From NCBI GenBank assembly GCA_003133245.1, contig PKWM01000018.1:124001-188000 (forward strand): 64,000 bases of DNA, read 5' to 3'. Below are positions 1 to 9,134 of the stretch, one piece after another (positions within the stretch are counted from its first letter, which is position 1; every line of letters begins with the position of its first letter). Below the pieces are notes generated by a model. It was not told where the DNA came from. It ran no database searches and saw only the letters and a list, made by a program, of their open reading frames with translations. A program made the translations under genes and the position numbers. The stretch comes from Rhodoferax sp. GTDB taxonomy: Bacteria; Pseudomonadota; Gammaproteobacteria; Burkholderiales; Burkholderiaceae_C.

Positions 1-401
1 GCCGTCTCAAAACGAAACTTGGCGCTCGACACCGGAACTTTCGCGTGGTAGCGCCGCTGCAGGGTTTGCATGTGCTCTTTTTCCATAAGCGCAAAGCGGT
101 CAAACAGGTCTTTCAAAAGGGGATCGGTGCTGTCAGCGGCGGCACGCAGGTAAAAAAGTTGCCCACCCAATTCAATCTCGAAGGCTTTGCGAATGCCGGC
201 TAGCGTTGCACCGTCGTCAATTTGGCGTGGCGTGATGCGCTCGAGCTTGCCACCGCAGTGCGGGCACAAGCCGTAGGGCAGAGCAAAACCTTCGCTTACT
301 TTGGCGCACTTCACGCAGCGCCATTGCAGGCTGGTGTTGGCGCAACAGATGTAAGACTCGGCACCGTCGTCGAGCGGTTGGTGGCATTTGGGGCAAAGCA
401 T
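1..401 (-). CDS. Rubrerythrin/ferritin-like protein with N-terminal zinc ribbons (partial)
   Basis: The frame starts at ATG 401 with an AAGGA ribosome site 7 nt upstream and runs off the left window edge, so the C-terminus is missing. The first ~60 residues carry rubredoxin-like CxxC pairs (MLCPKCH, CVKC, CPHCGGK). They are followed by a helical stretch with the E-x6-Y pattern of ferritin-like di-iron domains (FEIELGGQLFYLRAA, then ALMEKEHMQTL). Rubrerythrin-type proteins reduce peroxide in anaerobes, but here the iron ligands can only be partly seen. It starts 9 bp after the stop of the NfnA/NfnB-like gene, so it is probably the last or a late gene of the aromatic operon. The family assignment is by motif only. 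Confidence 0.7.
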   Translation of the reverse strand, partial: MLCPKCHQPLDDGAESYICCANTSLQWRCVKCAKVSEGFALPYGLCPHCGGKLERITPRQIDDGATLAGIRKAFEIELGGQLFYLRAAADSTDPLLKDLFDRFALMEKEHMQTLQRRYHAKVPVSSAKFRFET

Positions 402-410
402 GGGAAATCC

Positions 411-2753
411 TTAATTCGCAGAGGCAGGAGTGACTGGCAGAGGTGGCACAAAAGCCTCAACATCCGCCAGGGAAATTGGCCAGGTCTGCTTGTCTTGTTG
501 CAGATAGACCGCAATTGCCTTGGCGGCCCGGCGCCCGGCGCTCATCGCCAGAATCACGGTGGCACCGCCCGTGACGATGTCGCCACCGGCAAAGACGCCG
601 GGCAAATTGGTCGCCTGGGTGTCGTCGTCGGCAATGATATAACCCCATTTGTTGAGTCCCAGACCGGGCGTCGCTTTGGCCACGATCGGGTTGGCTTTGG
701 TGCCCAACGCGTAGATGACGGTGTCGCAATCCCACTCGACGAATTCACCCTGCGGCACGGGGGAAGAGCGGCCGCGTTCATCGGGCTCGCCCAGGATCAT
801 TTTCTCGACCCGGATGGCGCGCACGTCACCGTCTTGGTTGAGCAAAATTTCGCTCGGACCGTGCAGAAAGCAGAACTCGATTCCTTCCTCTTTGGCGTGG
901 CGCAGTTCCTCAATGCGCGCCGGTGCCTGTGCCTCGGAGCGGCGATAGACACAGCGCACGCTCGAAGCGCCCAGGCGTTTGGCCACACGCAAGCAGTCCA
1001 TGGCAGTATTGCCTGCGCCGATGACCACCACCTTGTCGCCCATGCCGGTGGGCGTGTCGATGTAGGGAAACTGGTCGCCACCCATCAGGTTGACGCGGGT
1101 GAGAAATTCATTGGCCGACAAGACCTGGCCGGCGTGTTCGCCGGGGATGCCGAGGAAGGAAGGCGCCCCGGCACCCGCCGCCACGAACACCGCGTCAAAC
1201 CCCATGCTGCCAGTCAGTTGCGCGACGGTGAAGGTCTTGCCGATGACTTTATTGATCTCGAACTTGACGCCGCTGTCGCGCAAACCCTGCACTTCGCGCT
1301 CGATGATGTCGCGCGGCAAGCGAAACGAGGGAATGCCGTAGCGCAGCACGCCACCGACCACGTGCAAGGCTTCATAAACGGTGACTTCAGCGCCCAATTT
1401 CACCAGGTCGGCAGCAGCGGCCAGACCGCCCGGGCCGGAGCCAACAATGGCAACGCGGCCGAGCGACTTATCGAATTGCGGCGGTTTGGCTTGGGTGCCA
1501 CGCGCGTGGTCACCCACGAAACGCTCCAGCCGGCCAATCGCCACCGGCTCGCGCTTGGCCTTGATCAGCACGCACTGCGCTTCGCATTGACTCTCTTGCG
1601 GGCAGACCCGGCCGCAGACCGAGGGGAAAATGCTCGATTCATGAATCGTCGCAGCCGCTGAATCGATGTCGCGCACCAGCAGGTGGCGGATGAAGCGCGG
1701 GATGTCGATGCTGACCGGGCAACCGGCGATGCAGGTGGGTACGATGCACTGGATGCAGCGCTCGGACTCGCGCAGCGCGTCGGCATAGCTGTAGCCCAGG
1801 TTGACCTCGGCGAAGGAGCGCGAGCGTTCCTGCGGGTTGCGCTCGGGCATCTTGACTGCCTGGCGTTCCACTGCTGAATATTTCTTGTAGGTGCGCTTGC
1901 CTTGCACAAACAATGTTTCCTCCAGGTTGCAGATGTGGGCCGCATCTTCATTGGCCAGTGTTTCTTGCTTTTTGAAGCGTTTTTGACGCGCGTTGAGTTC
2001 CTTGAAATCGACCTGGTGACCGTCAAAGTCGGGGCCATCGACGCAGGCAAACTTCACCTCGCCATTGACCGTAACGCGGCATGAGCCGCACATGCCGGTG
2101 CCATCGACCATGATGGTGTTGAGCGAGACCATGGTTTTGACGCCATACGGGCGGCTGGTCTCGACGCAGGCCTGCATCATCGGCATCGGGCCGATGGCAA
2201 CCACCAGGTCCGGCTTTTGTTTATCGAGCAAGTCTTTCAGCGCAGCGGTAACAAAGCCGGGCCGACCAAAGCTGCCATCGTCGGTGCAGACGATCAACTC
2301 ATCGGCAAACTCAGCCAGCTTGTCGGCCCAGAAAATAAGCCCCTGACTGCGAAACCCGACGATGCATGTGGTGCGGTTGCCGGCCTCTTTGAAAGCGCGT
2401 AACTGCGGGAAGATCGGTGCCACACCCAGGCCGCCGCCGACCAGCACCACATGACCGACTTTGGCAATGTGTTGCGGCAAACCGAGCGGCCCGACAAAGT
2501 CGTCAAAGCTGTCACCCTGCTGGTAGTTGTCGCGCATTTCACGTGTGCTCTTGCCCAGCGACTGCACGACGATGGTGACGGTGCCGCGCACGCGGTCAAA
2601 GTCAGCCACCGTGAGGGGGATGCGTTCACCGTTTTCATGCAGGCGCAGCATCACAAAATGCCCCGGCTGCGCCGCCGCGGCAATATCAGGCGCCTGAACT
2701 TCCCATAAAAAGGAGTTCTCGGAGAAGACTTCTCGACGGGTTATCGTGTACAT
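411..2753 (-). CDS. Fused NfnA/NfnB-like (SudB/SudA-like) ferredoxin-NAD(P) oxidoreductase
   Basis: About 780 residues. The N-terminal ~280 residues are a ferredoxin-NADP-reductase-like FAD/NAD module ending in a [2Fe-2S] motif (GTGMCGSCRVTVNGEVKFAC). The C-terminal ~460 residues are a glutamate-synthase-small-subunit-like module: a cysteine-rich [4Fe-4S] segment (CIQCIVPTCIAGCP, then VCGRVCPQESQCEAQC), an FAD dinucleotide fold (VAIVGSGPGGLAAA) and a second NAD(P) fold (VVVIGAGNTAMD). The order is that of NfnA plus NfnB joined in one chain. Nfn enzymes couple NADH, NADPH and ferredoxin; the role here is inferred. ATG 2753 fits the start of the domain but has no ribosome site. An in-frame GTG at 2792 has a GGAAG site, but that lies inside a dispersed repeat. 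It follows hcrB on the same strand across 337 bp containing the repeat. Confidence 0.85.
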   Translation of the reverse strand: MYTITRREVFSENSFLWEVQAPDIAAAAQPGHFVMLRLHENGERIPLTVADFDRVRGTVTIVVQSLGKSTREMRDNYQQGDSFDDFVGPLGLPQHIAKVGHVVLVGGGLGVAPIFPQLRAFKEAGNRTTCIVGFRSQGLIFWADKLAEFADELIVCTDDGSFGRPGFVTAALKDLLDKQKPDLVVAIGPMPMMQACVETSRPYGVKTMVSLNTIMVDGTGMCGSCRVTVNGEVKFACVDGPDFDGHQVDFKELNARQKRFKKQETLANEDAAHICNLEETLFVQGKRTYKKYSAVERQAVKMPERNPQERSRSFAEVNLGYSYADALRESERCIQCIVPTCIAGCPVSIDIPRFIRHLLVRDIDSAAATIHESSIFPSVCGRVCPQESQCEAQCVLIKAKREPVAIGRLERFVGDHARGTQAKPPQFDKSLGRVAIVGSGPGGLAAAADLVKLGAEVTVYEALHVVGGVLRYGIPSFRLPRDIIEREVQGLRDSGVKFEINKVIGKTFTVAQLTGSMGFDAVFVAAGAGAPSFLGIPGEHAGQVLSANEFLTRVNLMGGDQFPYIDTPTGMGDKVVVIGAGNTAMDCLRVAKRLGASSVRCVYRRSEAQAPARIEELRHAKEEGIEFCFLHGPSEILLNQDGDVRAIRVEKMILGEPDERGRSSPVPQGEFVEWDCDTVIYALGTKANPIVAKATPGLGLNKWGYIIADDDTQATNLPGVFAGGDIVTGGATVILAMSAGRRAAKAIAVYLQQDKQTWPISLADVEAFVPPLPVTPASAN

Positions 2754-2782
2754 CGGGGGGTTATAAATTTGGTTTTCAACGA

Positions 2783-3071
2783 GCCTCGGCACGTGTACTT
2801 CCTTTGTTTATTTACGCGGCCAAATAGGGCTGTTAGCTCCCTCTTCCGCCCGGCGGGGCGGGAGAGGGCGGGGGGTGAGAGTGGGGCCAAAATGAAAACG
2901 GATATATAACGGTCAACAACTGCGACGCAGTTCGATGCAACAGCCGATGCCATACGGGTACGCGGGCACTTGAGGTTCAAACCCGGATTATTGGGGTCTG
3001 AGCCCAAATCGGTGAACCGTTCTTGGCCAGCTCGACGACCCTGCCCCGAATTGGGATCCGACCCCAAAAAC
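2783..3071 (+). repeat. Dispersed repeat family 1, copy A (~290 bp)
   Basis: This segment is clearly similar to an inverted copy at 50531-50780, and its first ~160 bp also match a third copy at 50925-51095. Shared blocks include GTGTACTTCCTT, GGGCTGTTAGC, TTCCGCCCGGCGGGGCGGGA (a GC palindrome), GTGGGGCCAAAATGAAAACG, CGCAGTTCGATGC and CCTGCCCCGAA. It fills the gap between hcrB and the NfnA/NfnB-like gene and touches the alternative GTG start of the latter. Near its right end are facing TTGGGGTC and GACCCCAA blocks. No gene is supported in it. Confidence 0.8.
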
Positions 3072-3090
3072 CCTAAAACTTTTGCCACCG

Positions 3091-4068
3091 TCAAAGCTCC
3101 ACCAACTCGCGCAGCAGCCGTTGTGCCAGCACGCTAGCTACCTGGCGCCGGTAGGCGGCACTGGTGCCGGTGGTGCGCATCGGGCTGACCTGTTTTTGCA
3201 CCAGCTTGCCCAAGGCGGCGAGCAGTTCGGGTGTAACCGGCTGCTGGCACAGCGCCTCGGGACCAGTGAGTAAAAATGGTCGAGAGTTGGTGCCGGTCAA
3301 GGCGACGCGCAGTTCGGTCAAACCGTCCTGGGTGCCAACCAGACAGGCCGCTACCCCGGCCAGCGGAAAGTCGATGGCGCCGCGAATACGCGCCTTGCGG
3401 TAACCGCAGCGCATGCCGCTGGTCGGCTCAGGGATGCGCACCGCCGTGATGAGCTCGCCGACTGCCAACGTCAGCGGCTTGGCACCGTCATCGACATAAA
3501 AATCGTTGAGCGGCAGTCGGCGTGATCCGGTCGGACCCAGGATGTCGATGCTGGCGCCCAGCGCGATCAGCGCGGGGGCGAGATCGCCGCTCCAGGCCGC
3601 GTGGCAACGCTTGCCCTGCGGGGCCACGTGGCAGACATCGCCACCGCGCTTCAGGCAAAAATTGTTCGACTCGCGCCACCACTCGCTCTGGTTGTAGAAG
3701 ATACAGCGGGTGTCGAGGCACAGGTTGCCGCCGAGCGTGGCAACGCTGCGGTGACCGGGCCCGGCCACCGTTGCTGCGGCTTGCGCCAGCACCGGCAGTT
3801 CGACGCGCACATCCGCGCGCGTGGCGAGTTGCGCCAGCGTCACACCGGCACCGAGAAGCCAACCCTGGCCGGTGTGCTCGATCCGGCCCAGTTCAGCAAT
3901 ACCGCCGAGGTCGATCAGTTGCTCGGGCGTACCGATGCCGTGGCGCAGATTGGGCATCAAGTCGGTGCCGCCGGCAATGAGCTTGGCTTGCGGGTTGGTT
4001 GTCAGCAGTGCCACTGCGTCGGCTGCCGAGTGGGGCGATAGCAGGGCAAAAGAAGAGATGGAATCCAT
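3091..4068 (-). CDS. hcrB: 4-hydroxybenzoyl-CoA reductase, beta (FAD) subunit
   Basis: 325 residues, the usual length for HcrB. It is a CO-dehydrogenase-flavoprotein-type FAD subunit (FAD loops LIAGGTDLMPNLR near residue 30 and ATLGGNLCLDTRC near 110). What marks it as HcrB rather than an ordinary xanthine-oxidase FAD subunit is an insertion carrying Cys122, Cys138, Cys146 and Cys155. These are the ligands known for the additional [4Fe-4S] cluster of the Thauera enzyme. The subunit passes electrons from ferredoxin to the Mo subunit, so that the ring hydroxyl of 4-hydroxybenzoyl-CoA is removed to give benzoyl-CoA. The start ATG lies 1 bp after the hcrA stop. The gene order hcrC-hcrA-hcrB agrees with known clusters. 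Confidence 0.93.
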   Translation of the reverse strand: MDSISSFALLSPHSAADAVALLTTNPQAKLIAGGTDLMPNLRHGIGTPEQLIDLGGIAELGRIEHTGQGWLLGAGVTLAQLATRADVRVELPVLAQAAATVAGPGHRSVATLGGNLCLDTRCIFYNQSEWWRESNNFCLKRGGDVCHVAPQGKRCHAAWSGDLAPALIALGASIDILGPTGSRRLPLNDFYVDDGAKPLTLAVGELITAVRIPEPTSGMRCGYRKARIRGAIDFPLAGVAACLVGTQDGLTELRVALTGTNSRPFLLTGPEALCQQPVTPELLAALGKLVQKQVSPMRTTGTSAAYRRQVASVLAQRLLRELVEL

Positions 4069-4069
4069 G

Positions 4070-6424
4070 TCAGACCTGCGCTTTCTGCAAGGCGGCTGCC
4101 TTGCTGGCTGCGAGCTTTTGCGCGCGTCGGCGTTGCACTAGCGCATCGAGTATGTGCTCGGGCGAGGCCGGTAGTTGATGCAAGCGCAGGCCGGTGGCGT
4201 GCGCGATGGCGTTGGTTAGCGCCGGCAAAAAGCCAGCCAGCGAACCCTCGCCCGCTTCCTTGGCGCCGAAGGGGCCGTTGGGATCGGCCGCCTCCACAAT
4301 GTGCACCTCAATCGGCGGCGATTCCGCGATGGTGGGAATGCTGTAGCCCAGAAAATTGGCGCTCTGGTGCAGGCCCTGGTGGTACTGCGTCTGCTCGCAC
4401 AGCGCCTGGCCCATGCCCATCCAGACCGAGCCCTGCACCTGGCCTTCCACGGCCAGCGGATTGATGGCGCGACCACAGTCGTGCGCAACCCAGACCTTGA
4501 CCACTTTGACTTCGCCGGTTTCTTCATCGACCGCGACTTCGACCACCTGCGCCGAGTAGGAATAACCGGCGCTGGTGCCTACCGCAGCGCCGCGAAATTT
4601 GCCGCCCTGGGTTTCACGCGGCGTGGACCAATGGCCCGTCACCATGATGGTGCCGCTGCGCTGCAAGGCCAGTGTCACCACCTCTTTGTAGCTCAGGACC
4701 TGGTCAGTGGTAGTCACGCCATAGGACTCACCCAGGCACTTGATCTGTTCGATTGATACCGCAAATTTGCGCGCAGCGGCTTCAATCAGAAGCTGGCGAA
4801 GTGCGGTTGCAGCATTGATGGCGGCGTTACCGACCATGAAGGAGACGCGTGACGAATAGGAGCCGTTGTCTTTGGGCGTGAAGGCGCTGTCGTTGGCCAG
4901 CACGCGCAGGCGCTGCATCGACAGGCCCAGCACCTCGGCGACGGCTTGCGCGATCAGGGTGGATGAGCCCTGGCCGATGTCGGCGGCGCCCGTGAGCACG
5001 GTGATGCCACCGTCAAAATCGAGCTTCAGGCTGACCACGGCGTGTGGCTCGCCACTCCAGTGCACCGGTTTGGCCGAGCCACTGGCGTAATGCGAGCAGG
5101 CCAGCCCGAGGCCGTGGCCTTTGGGCAGATGGGCGTAGCGCGCGTTCCAGCCGGAGGCGGCCTGCACCCGGTCCAGGCATTCGCCCAGACCGTAGGAGTT
5201 GACTTGCAAATCATTGATGGTGCGCATTGGCGGGCACAGCAGGTTGGCGCGGCGCACTTGAAATGGATCAAGGCCGAGGGTCTGTGCCATGCTGTCGAGC
5301 ATCGACTCGAACGCGTGGCGCACATCGACCGAACCGTGACCGCGCATGGCGCCGTTAGGCGGCGTATTGGTATAGACGCGCAGACCGAAATAGCGGCAGG
5401 CCGGCAACTGGTAGAGCGCGTGCAATAGCGAGCCGGCGTAGAGGATGGTGACCAGGCCATAACCGGCGTAAGCACCGCCACGCTGGACGACTTCGCAATC
5501 GACGGCTTTGATAATGCCGCCGCTGGACAAGCCAATCTTGAGCCGAATGTCGGCTTCAGGTCGGCCCCGGTGCGTGATGAAAGTGTCCTCGCGCGAGAGT
5601 TCGAGTTTCACCGTGGCGCTGGCGGCACGTGCCAGCAAAGCGGCGATGATTTCAAAGTTAAGGGCTTCGGTGCGATGCCCGAAACCGCCGCCGACAAAGG
5701 GTTTGACGACGCGGATTTGCGCCGCATCCAACTTCATGCACTGCGCCAGAATCAAATGCACGTAGTAGGGCACTTGCGACACCGTGTGCAGCGTGAGTCT
5801 GCCGCGCTCGGCGTCCCAACTGGCCAGCGATGCGTCGGGCTCCATCATGGCGTGGGTGACTTCGGCGTAATGAAAAGTTTCTTCCAGCACCAGGTCAGCG
5901 CCAGCAAAACCGCCAGCTACATCGCCAAAGCTGTGATCAACATCGCGTGCGATATTGCCCGGCTGGTCGTCGTGCAGCAGCATGGCATCCGCAGCGCGTG
6001 CGCTAGCAGCATCAAAATAAGCGGGCAACGGTTCCAGATCGAGCTCGATCAGGGTCAGCGCAGCGCGCGCTGTGGCATCGTCAACAGCCGCGACCGCCGC
6101 GACCGGCTCGCCGCAATAGCGCACGCGTTCGCGCGCTAGCGGGAATTCGTTCTGTGCGATCGGGATCACGCCAAAAGGCACGTCGCAGTCGTCGCCAGTG
6201 ATGACGGCATAAACGCCGGGCAGGGCGCGGGCACGGCTCACGTCAAGGCGGGTTATGCGGGCATGCGCCAGCGGGCTGCGCAGGATGGCGCCGACCAGGG
6301 CCTCGCGTGCCGACAAGTCGGCGGTGTAAAGGGCGCGACCGGTCACCTTCTCGACGCCGTCGATCAAGGGCTGACGCACGCCGACGGAGGCCTGCATCGA
6401 AGTGCCTGGCAGTGGTGCGTTCAT
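4070..6424 (-). CDS. hcrA: 4-hydroxybenzoyl-CoA reductase, alpha (molybdenum) subunit
   Basis: 784 residues from ATG 6424, which overlaps the hcrC stop as ATGA. It has the two-domain layout of xanthine-oxidase-family large subunits: an N-terminal aldehyde-oxidase hammerhead domain ([16 protein letters not shown], then the substrate-cleft and gate region) and a C-terminal Mo-cofactor domain with [12 protein letters not shown], the [15 protein letters not shown] segment and the GAKEAGEGS motif that carries the active-site glutamate. It catalyses the reductive dehydroxylation of 4-hydroxybenzoyl-CoA, the reverse of ordinary Mo-hydroxylation. A longer in-frame reading upstream lies within hcrC and is not used. 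The assignment rests mainly on the adjacent, diagnostic hcrB. Confidence 0.92.
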   Translation of the reverse strand: MNAPLPGTSMQASVGVRQPLIDGVEKVTGRALYTADLSAREALVGAILRSPLAHARITRLDVSRARALPGVYAVITGDDCDVPFGVIPIAQNEFPLARERVRYCGEPVAAVAAVDDATARAALTLIELDLEPLPAYFDAASARAADAMLLHDDQPGNIARDVDHSFGDVAGGFAGADLVLEETFHYAEVTHAMMEPDASLASWDAERGRLTLHTVSQVPYYVHLILAQCMKLDAAQIRVVKPFVGGGFGHRTEALNFEIIAALLARAASATVKLELSREDTFITHRGRPEADIRLKIGLSSGGIIKAVDCEVVQRGGAYAGYGLVTILYAGSLLHALYQLPACRYFGLRVYTNTPPNGAMRGHGSVDVRHAFESMLDSMAQTLGLDPFQVRRANLLCPPMRTINDLQVNSYGLGECLDRVQAASGWNARYAHLPKGHGLGLACSHYASGSAKPVHWSGEPHAVVSLKLDFDGGITVLTGAADIGQGSSTLIAQAVAEVLGLSMQRLRVLANDSAFTPKDNGSYSSRVSFMVGNAAINAATALRQLLIEAAARKFAVSIEQIKCLGESYGVTTTDQVLSYKEVVTLALQRSGTIMVTGHWSTPRETQGGKFRGAAVGTSAGYSYSAQVVEVAVDEETGEVKVVKVWVAHDCGRAINPLAVEGQVQGSVWMGMGQALCEQTQYHQGLHQSANFLGYSIPTIAESPPIEVHIVEAADPNGPFGAKEAGEGSLAGFLPALTNAIAHATGLRLHQLPASPEHILDALVQRRRAQKLAASKAAALQKAQV

Positions 6425-6912
6425 GCTGCCGCTCCAGCGTGGTGGCTCAGGCCGGCGGCTGCCGCCTGCACCGATTCGATGATCTTCACATAGCCGGTGC
6501 AGCGACACAGGTTGCCTGAGAGCGCGTCCCGAATTTCGGTCTCGCTCGGGTTGGGCTGGCGCAGCAACAGCGCCTGCGCGGCCATCACCATGCCGGGTGT
6601 GCAAAAGCCGCATTGGGTACCCAGTTTCTCGTTGAAGGCCGTTTGCAGCGCATTCAAGCGACCGTCCTGTGCCAGCGCCTCGATGGTCTGGACTTGCTTG
6701 CCCTCGCAGCGGCAAGCCAGCGTGATGCATGAGAGTTGCGGCTGGCCATCGACCAGCACGGTGCAGGCACCGCATTCGCCGCCGTCGCAGCCGCGCTTGG
6801 TGCCGGTCAAACCGAGTTGCTCGCGCAGATATTCCAGCAGCAGGGTGTGGTCGGCCACTGCGTCTTCGCGGACGCGACCATTGATGTTGAGTTTAAGCAG
6901 ACGTTTTGCCAT
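6421..6912 (-). CDS. hcrC: 4-hydroxybenzoyl-CoA reductase, gamma [2Fe-2S] subunit
   Basis: 163 residues from ATG 6912, with AAGGA 8 nt upstream. It shows the standard two [2Fe-2S] clusters of small Mo-hydroxylase subunits: a plant-ferredoxin-type cluster (Cys42, 47, 50 and 62 in CDGGECGAC and its partner) and a four-helix cluster (Cys101, 104, 136 and 138 in CGFCTPG and LCRCTG). It relays electrons between the flavin subunit and the Mo site. The gene begins 4 bp after the padJ stop and overlaps hcrA by 4 bp, so it is translationally coupled within the pad-hcr operon. Confidence 0.93.
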   Translation of the reverse strand: MAKRLLKLNINGRVREDAVADHTLLLEYLREQLGLTGTKRGCDGGECGACTVLVDGQPQLSCITLACRCEGKQVQTIEALAQDGRLNALQTAFNEKLGTQCGFCTPGMVMAAQALLLRQPNPSETEIRDALSGNLCRCTGYVKIIESVQAAAAGLSHHAGAAA

Positions 6913-6916
6913 TGTT

Positions 6917-8242
6917 TTATTCCTTCGGACGCAGATCACGCACGCGCACAGCCTTGCCTTGCGAGCGTGGAATTTCACCGGGCAGCTTGATGACGACCTG
7001 GGTCGAGATGCCGACGATGGACTTGATGTAATGCGCCACCTCGCGCGCAATCAACGGGTGCGACTCGCTGCTGACACCGATATGGGTTTCAACCTCGATC
7101 GTGACCTGGTCGAGGCTACCATTGCGCTCGACCACCAGTTGGTAATGCGGTGCGATCATCGGACGCCCCACCAGCACCGCTTCAATCTGCGAGGGATAGA
7201 CGTTGACGCCGCGGATGATCAGCATGTCATCACTGCGCCCGGTGATGCGCAGGATGCGCAGATGCGTGCGACCGCATTCGCACGGTGCCGTGGTGACGCG
7301 CGTGATGTCGCGCGTGCGGTAGCGCAGCATCGGCAGCGCCTCTTTGGTCAGGGTAGTGATGACCAGCTCACCCGCATTCCCTTCGGGTACCGGCTGCTGG
7401 GTCTCGGGGCAGAGCACTTCAAATAAAAAGTGGTCTTCCCAGCCATGCAGACCGGCTTGCGCCGTGCATTCGCAGGCGACACCCGGCCCCATGATCTCGG
7501 ACAAGCCATAAATGTCGAGCGCCTTGATGGCGAGTCGCTCTTCAATCTCGCTGCGCATGGCCGCGCTCCAAGGCTCGGCGCCGAAGACGCCCACTTGCAG
7601 GCTACTGGTGCGCAGGTCAATTCCCATTTTCTCGGCCACTTCGGCCATCGCCAAGGTGTAGGACGGTGTGGCGCACAGAACTCTCGGTTTCAAGTCCATG
7701 ATGAGTCCAATTTGGCGCTCGGTGCCTCCGCCCGAGACCGGAATCACGGTGGCACCCAGGCGCTCGGCACCGTAGTGCGCGCCCAGACCGCCGGTGAACA
7801 GGCCGTAACCATACGCGTTGTGCACCATGTCGCCCGGACGGGCACCAGCCGCTTGCAGTGAGCGCGCCATCAGACCGGCCCAGTTGTTGATGTCGGCCCC
7901 GGTGTAGCCGACCACCGTGGCCTTGCCGGTGGTGCCCGATGAGGCGTGGATGCGCGCCAGACCGGACACCGGTCGCGCAAACATGCCAAACGGATAGTGG
8001 TCGCGCAGATCGGCCTTGAAAGTAAAGGGGATGTGCTGCAGGTCGCCCGATGTGCGCACGTCTTCGGGTTTGATGCCGACGGCGTCCATACGCTCGCGGT
8101 GCAGCGCCACGTGGTCGTAGGCGTTGCGCAGCGTCTGGCGCAGGCGCTCGAATTGCAACGCCGCCAAGGCCTCGCGCGGCATGGTTTCAGCGGCTTGGTC
8201 AAAGTAGCGGGCGCTGTTTGCGGTTTTGTTTTTTGCGTTCAA
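6917..8242 (-). CDS. padJ: Phenylacetate-CoA ligase
   Basis: 441 residues, typical for the PaaK/PadJ class of AMP-forming ligases. The ATP/AMP loop SSGTTGKATVVGYTG is near residue 90, and the C-terminal hinge RSDDMLIIRGVNVYPSQIE near residue 335. It activates phenylacetate (probably also the 4-hydroxy acid) with CoA and ATP. The start is a TTG with a strong GAGGAG site 6 nt upstream; the next ATG is 21 codons in and would remove conserved sequence. PaaK of the aerobic pathway is very similar, but the neighbours padBCD and hcr point to the anaerobic paralogue. Confidence 0.9.
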   Translation of the reverse strand: MNAKNKTANSARYFDQAAETMPREALAALQFERLRQTLRNAYDHVALHRERMDAVGIKPEDVRTSGDLQHIPFTFKADLRDHYPFGMFARPVSGLARIHASSGTTGKATVVGYTGADINNWAGLMARSLQAAGARPGDMVHNAYGYGLFTGGLGAHYGAERLGATVIPVSGGGTERQIGLIMDLKPRVLCATPSYTLAMAEVAEKMGIDLRTSSLQVGVFGAEPWSAAMRSEIEERLAIKALDIYGLSEIMGPGVACECTAQAGLHGWEDHFLFEVLCPETQQPVPEGNAGELVITTLTKEALPMLRYRTRDITRVTTAPCECGRTHLRILRITGRSDDMLIIRGVNVYPSQIEAVLVGRPMIAPHYQLVVERNGSLDQVTIEVETHIGVSSESHPLIAREVAHYIKSIVGISTQVVIKLPGEIPRSQGKAVRVRDLRPKE

Positions 8243-8261
8243 GTTGTCTCCTCGATATAAA

Positions 8262-9134
8262 TTAACTGGCTCTAACTCCGCGCACCGGGAGCTGCTTCAA
8301 GGAAAAGCCCTGGTTGAAGCTGGCCCGCGTGATCAGGGTGAATTTGAAATAGGCACCGGCCAGCGCTGCCGTGACACCAGCCAGTGCCGCTGCCAGGTTT
8401 GAAGCATCACTTTTGCCCCACCAGGCCGCGATGCCCAGCAGGATCAAGGGTGCCAGCGTGCCACCAAACAGCAGGGCGCGTCCGGCGCGATTCAAGGCGC
8501 TGCGGGCGCCCGCTGCCAAACTGGCTTCCACTGCCACGCGGTAAAGCGACCACGTGATAAAACGGGCCATGATCAGAACGGCCAACACCAGCGCTGCCGT
8601 GTTGCTGACTCGCGGCCAGAACCAGCCCAGCAACAGCAATACGCCACAGCCTTCGCACAGTCCAGTGAAAAACATCAGTGGCGCGAGCAGGGTCGGTCGC
8701 CAGGCCGGGATGCCGCGTGCTGCGGGCAACATGCGGCTTTGACAGTACAGAAATGCCAGCGCCGACAGTGTCAGCAGCCAACCCCAGGTGTTCATCCCCA
8801 GGAACACCAGCAAGCCGAACGGAAACAGTAAGCCTGCCACAAAGGCTTCGCGCGTCATCCAGGATGTGCGCGGATTGAAAAAGACGTGCAGGGCGCGCAG
8901 TGGCCGGCCAATTTCCAGCCAGACACACAGCAGGCCGAGGCCGACCAGGGCCAGACCAGCAAAGACCAGCCAGTTGAATGCCCCGAGCTGGGGGCCAGCA
9001 GGAGGTGTTGCCAGGAAGGCGTTGCTGATCAGCAAACCAGAGCCCGCACCGCCCGCCATGAAGTTGCCCGCAGCACGCCAGTCCCAACTGGTCTGTTGCC
9101 AAGGATTGGGCCCAAAACCGGAATGATTGCTCAT
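8262..9134 (-). CDS. padD: Phenylacetyl-CoA:acceptor oxidoreductase membrane anchor subunit
   Basis: About 290 residues from ATG 9134 (AAGGTGG upstream; ATGA overlap with the padC stop). It is highly hydrophobic, with about eight predicted helices (for example LGAFNWLVFAGLALVGLGLL and LLFPFGLLVFLG), resembling DmsC/NrfD-type anchors of molybdoenzymes. It should hold the PadBC complex at the membrane and pass electrons to quinone. Identification as PadD depends on its place directly after padB and padC and before padJ, the order known from denitrifying phenylacetate degraders. Confidence 0.85.
   Translation of the reverse strand: MSNHSGFGPNPWQQTSWDWRAAGNFMAGGAGSGLLISNAFLATPPAGPQLGAFNWLVFAGLALVGLGLLCVWLEIGRPLRALHVFFNPRTSWMTREAFVAGLLFPFGLLVFLGMNTWGWLLTLSALAFLYCQSRMLPAARGIPAWRPTLLAPLMFFTGLCEGCGVLLLLGWFWPRVSNTAALVLAVLIMARFITWSLYRVAVEASLAAGARSALNRAGRALLFGGTLAPLILLGIAAWWGKSDASNLAAALAGVTAALAGAYFKFTLITRASFNQGFSLKQLPVRGVRAS

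Noticed and set aside
222-1661. A 479-codon open frame on the plus strand over the NfnA/NfnB-like gene
   Set aside because: It is antisense to a gene with clear cofactor motifs and shows no recognisable domain; long antisense frames are common in GC-rich DNA.
6425-6775. N-terminal extension of hcrA
   Set aside because: It overlaps hcrC in another frame; ATG 6424 coupled to the hcrC stop gives the normal subunit length.
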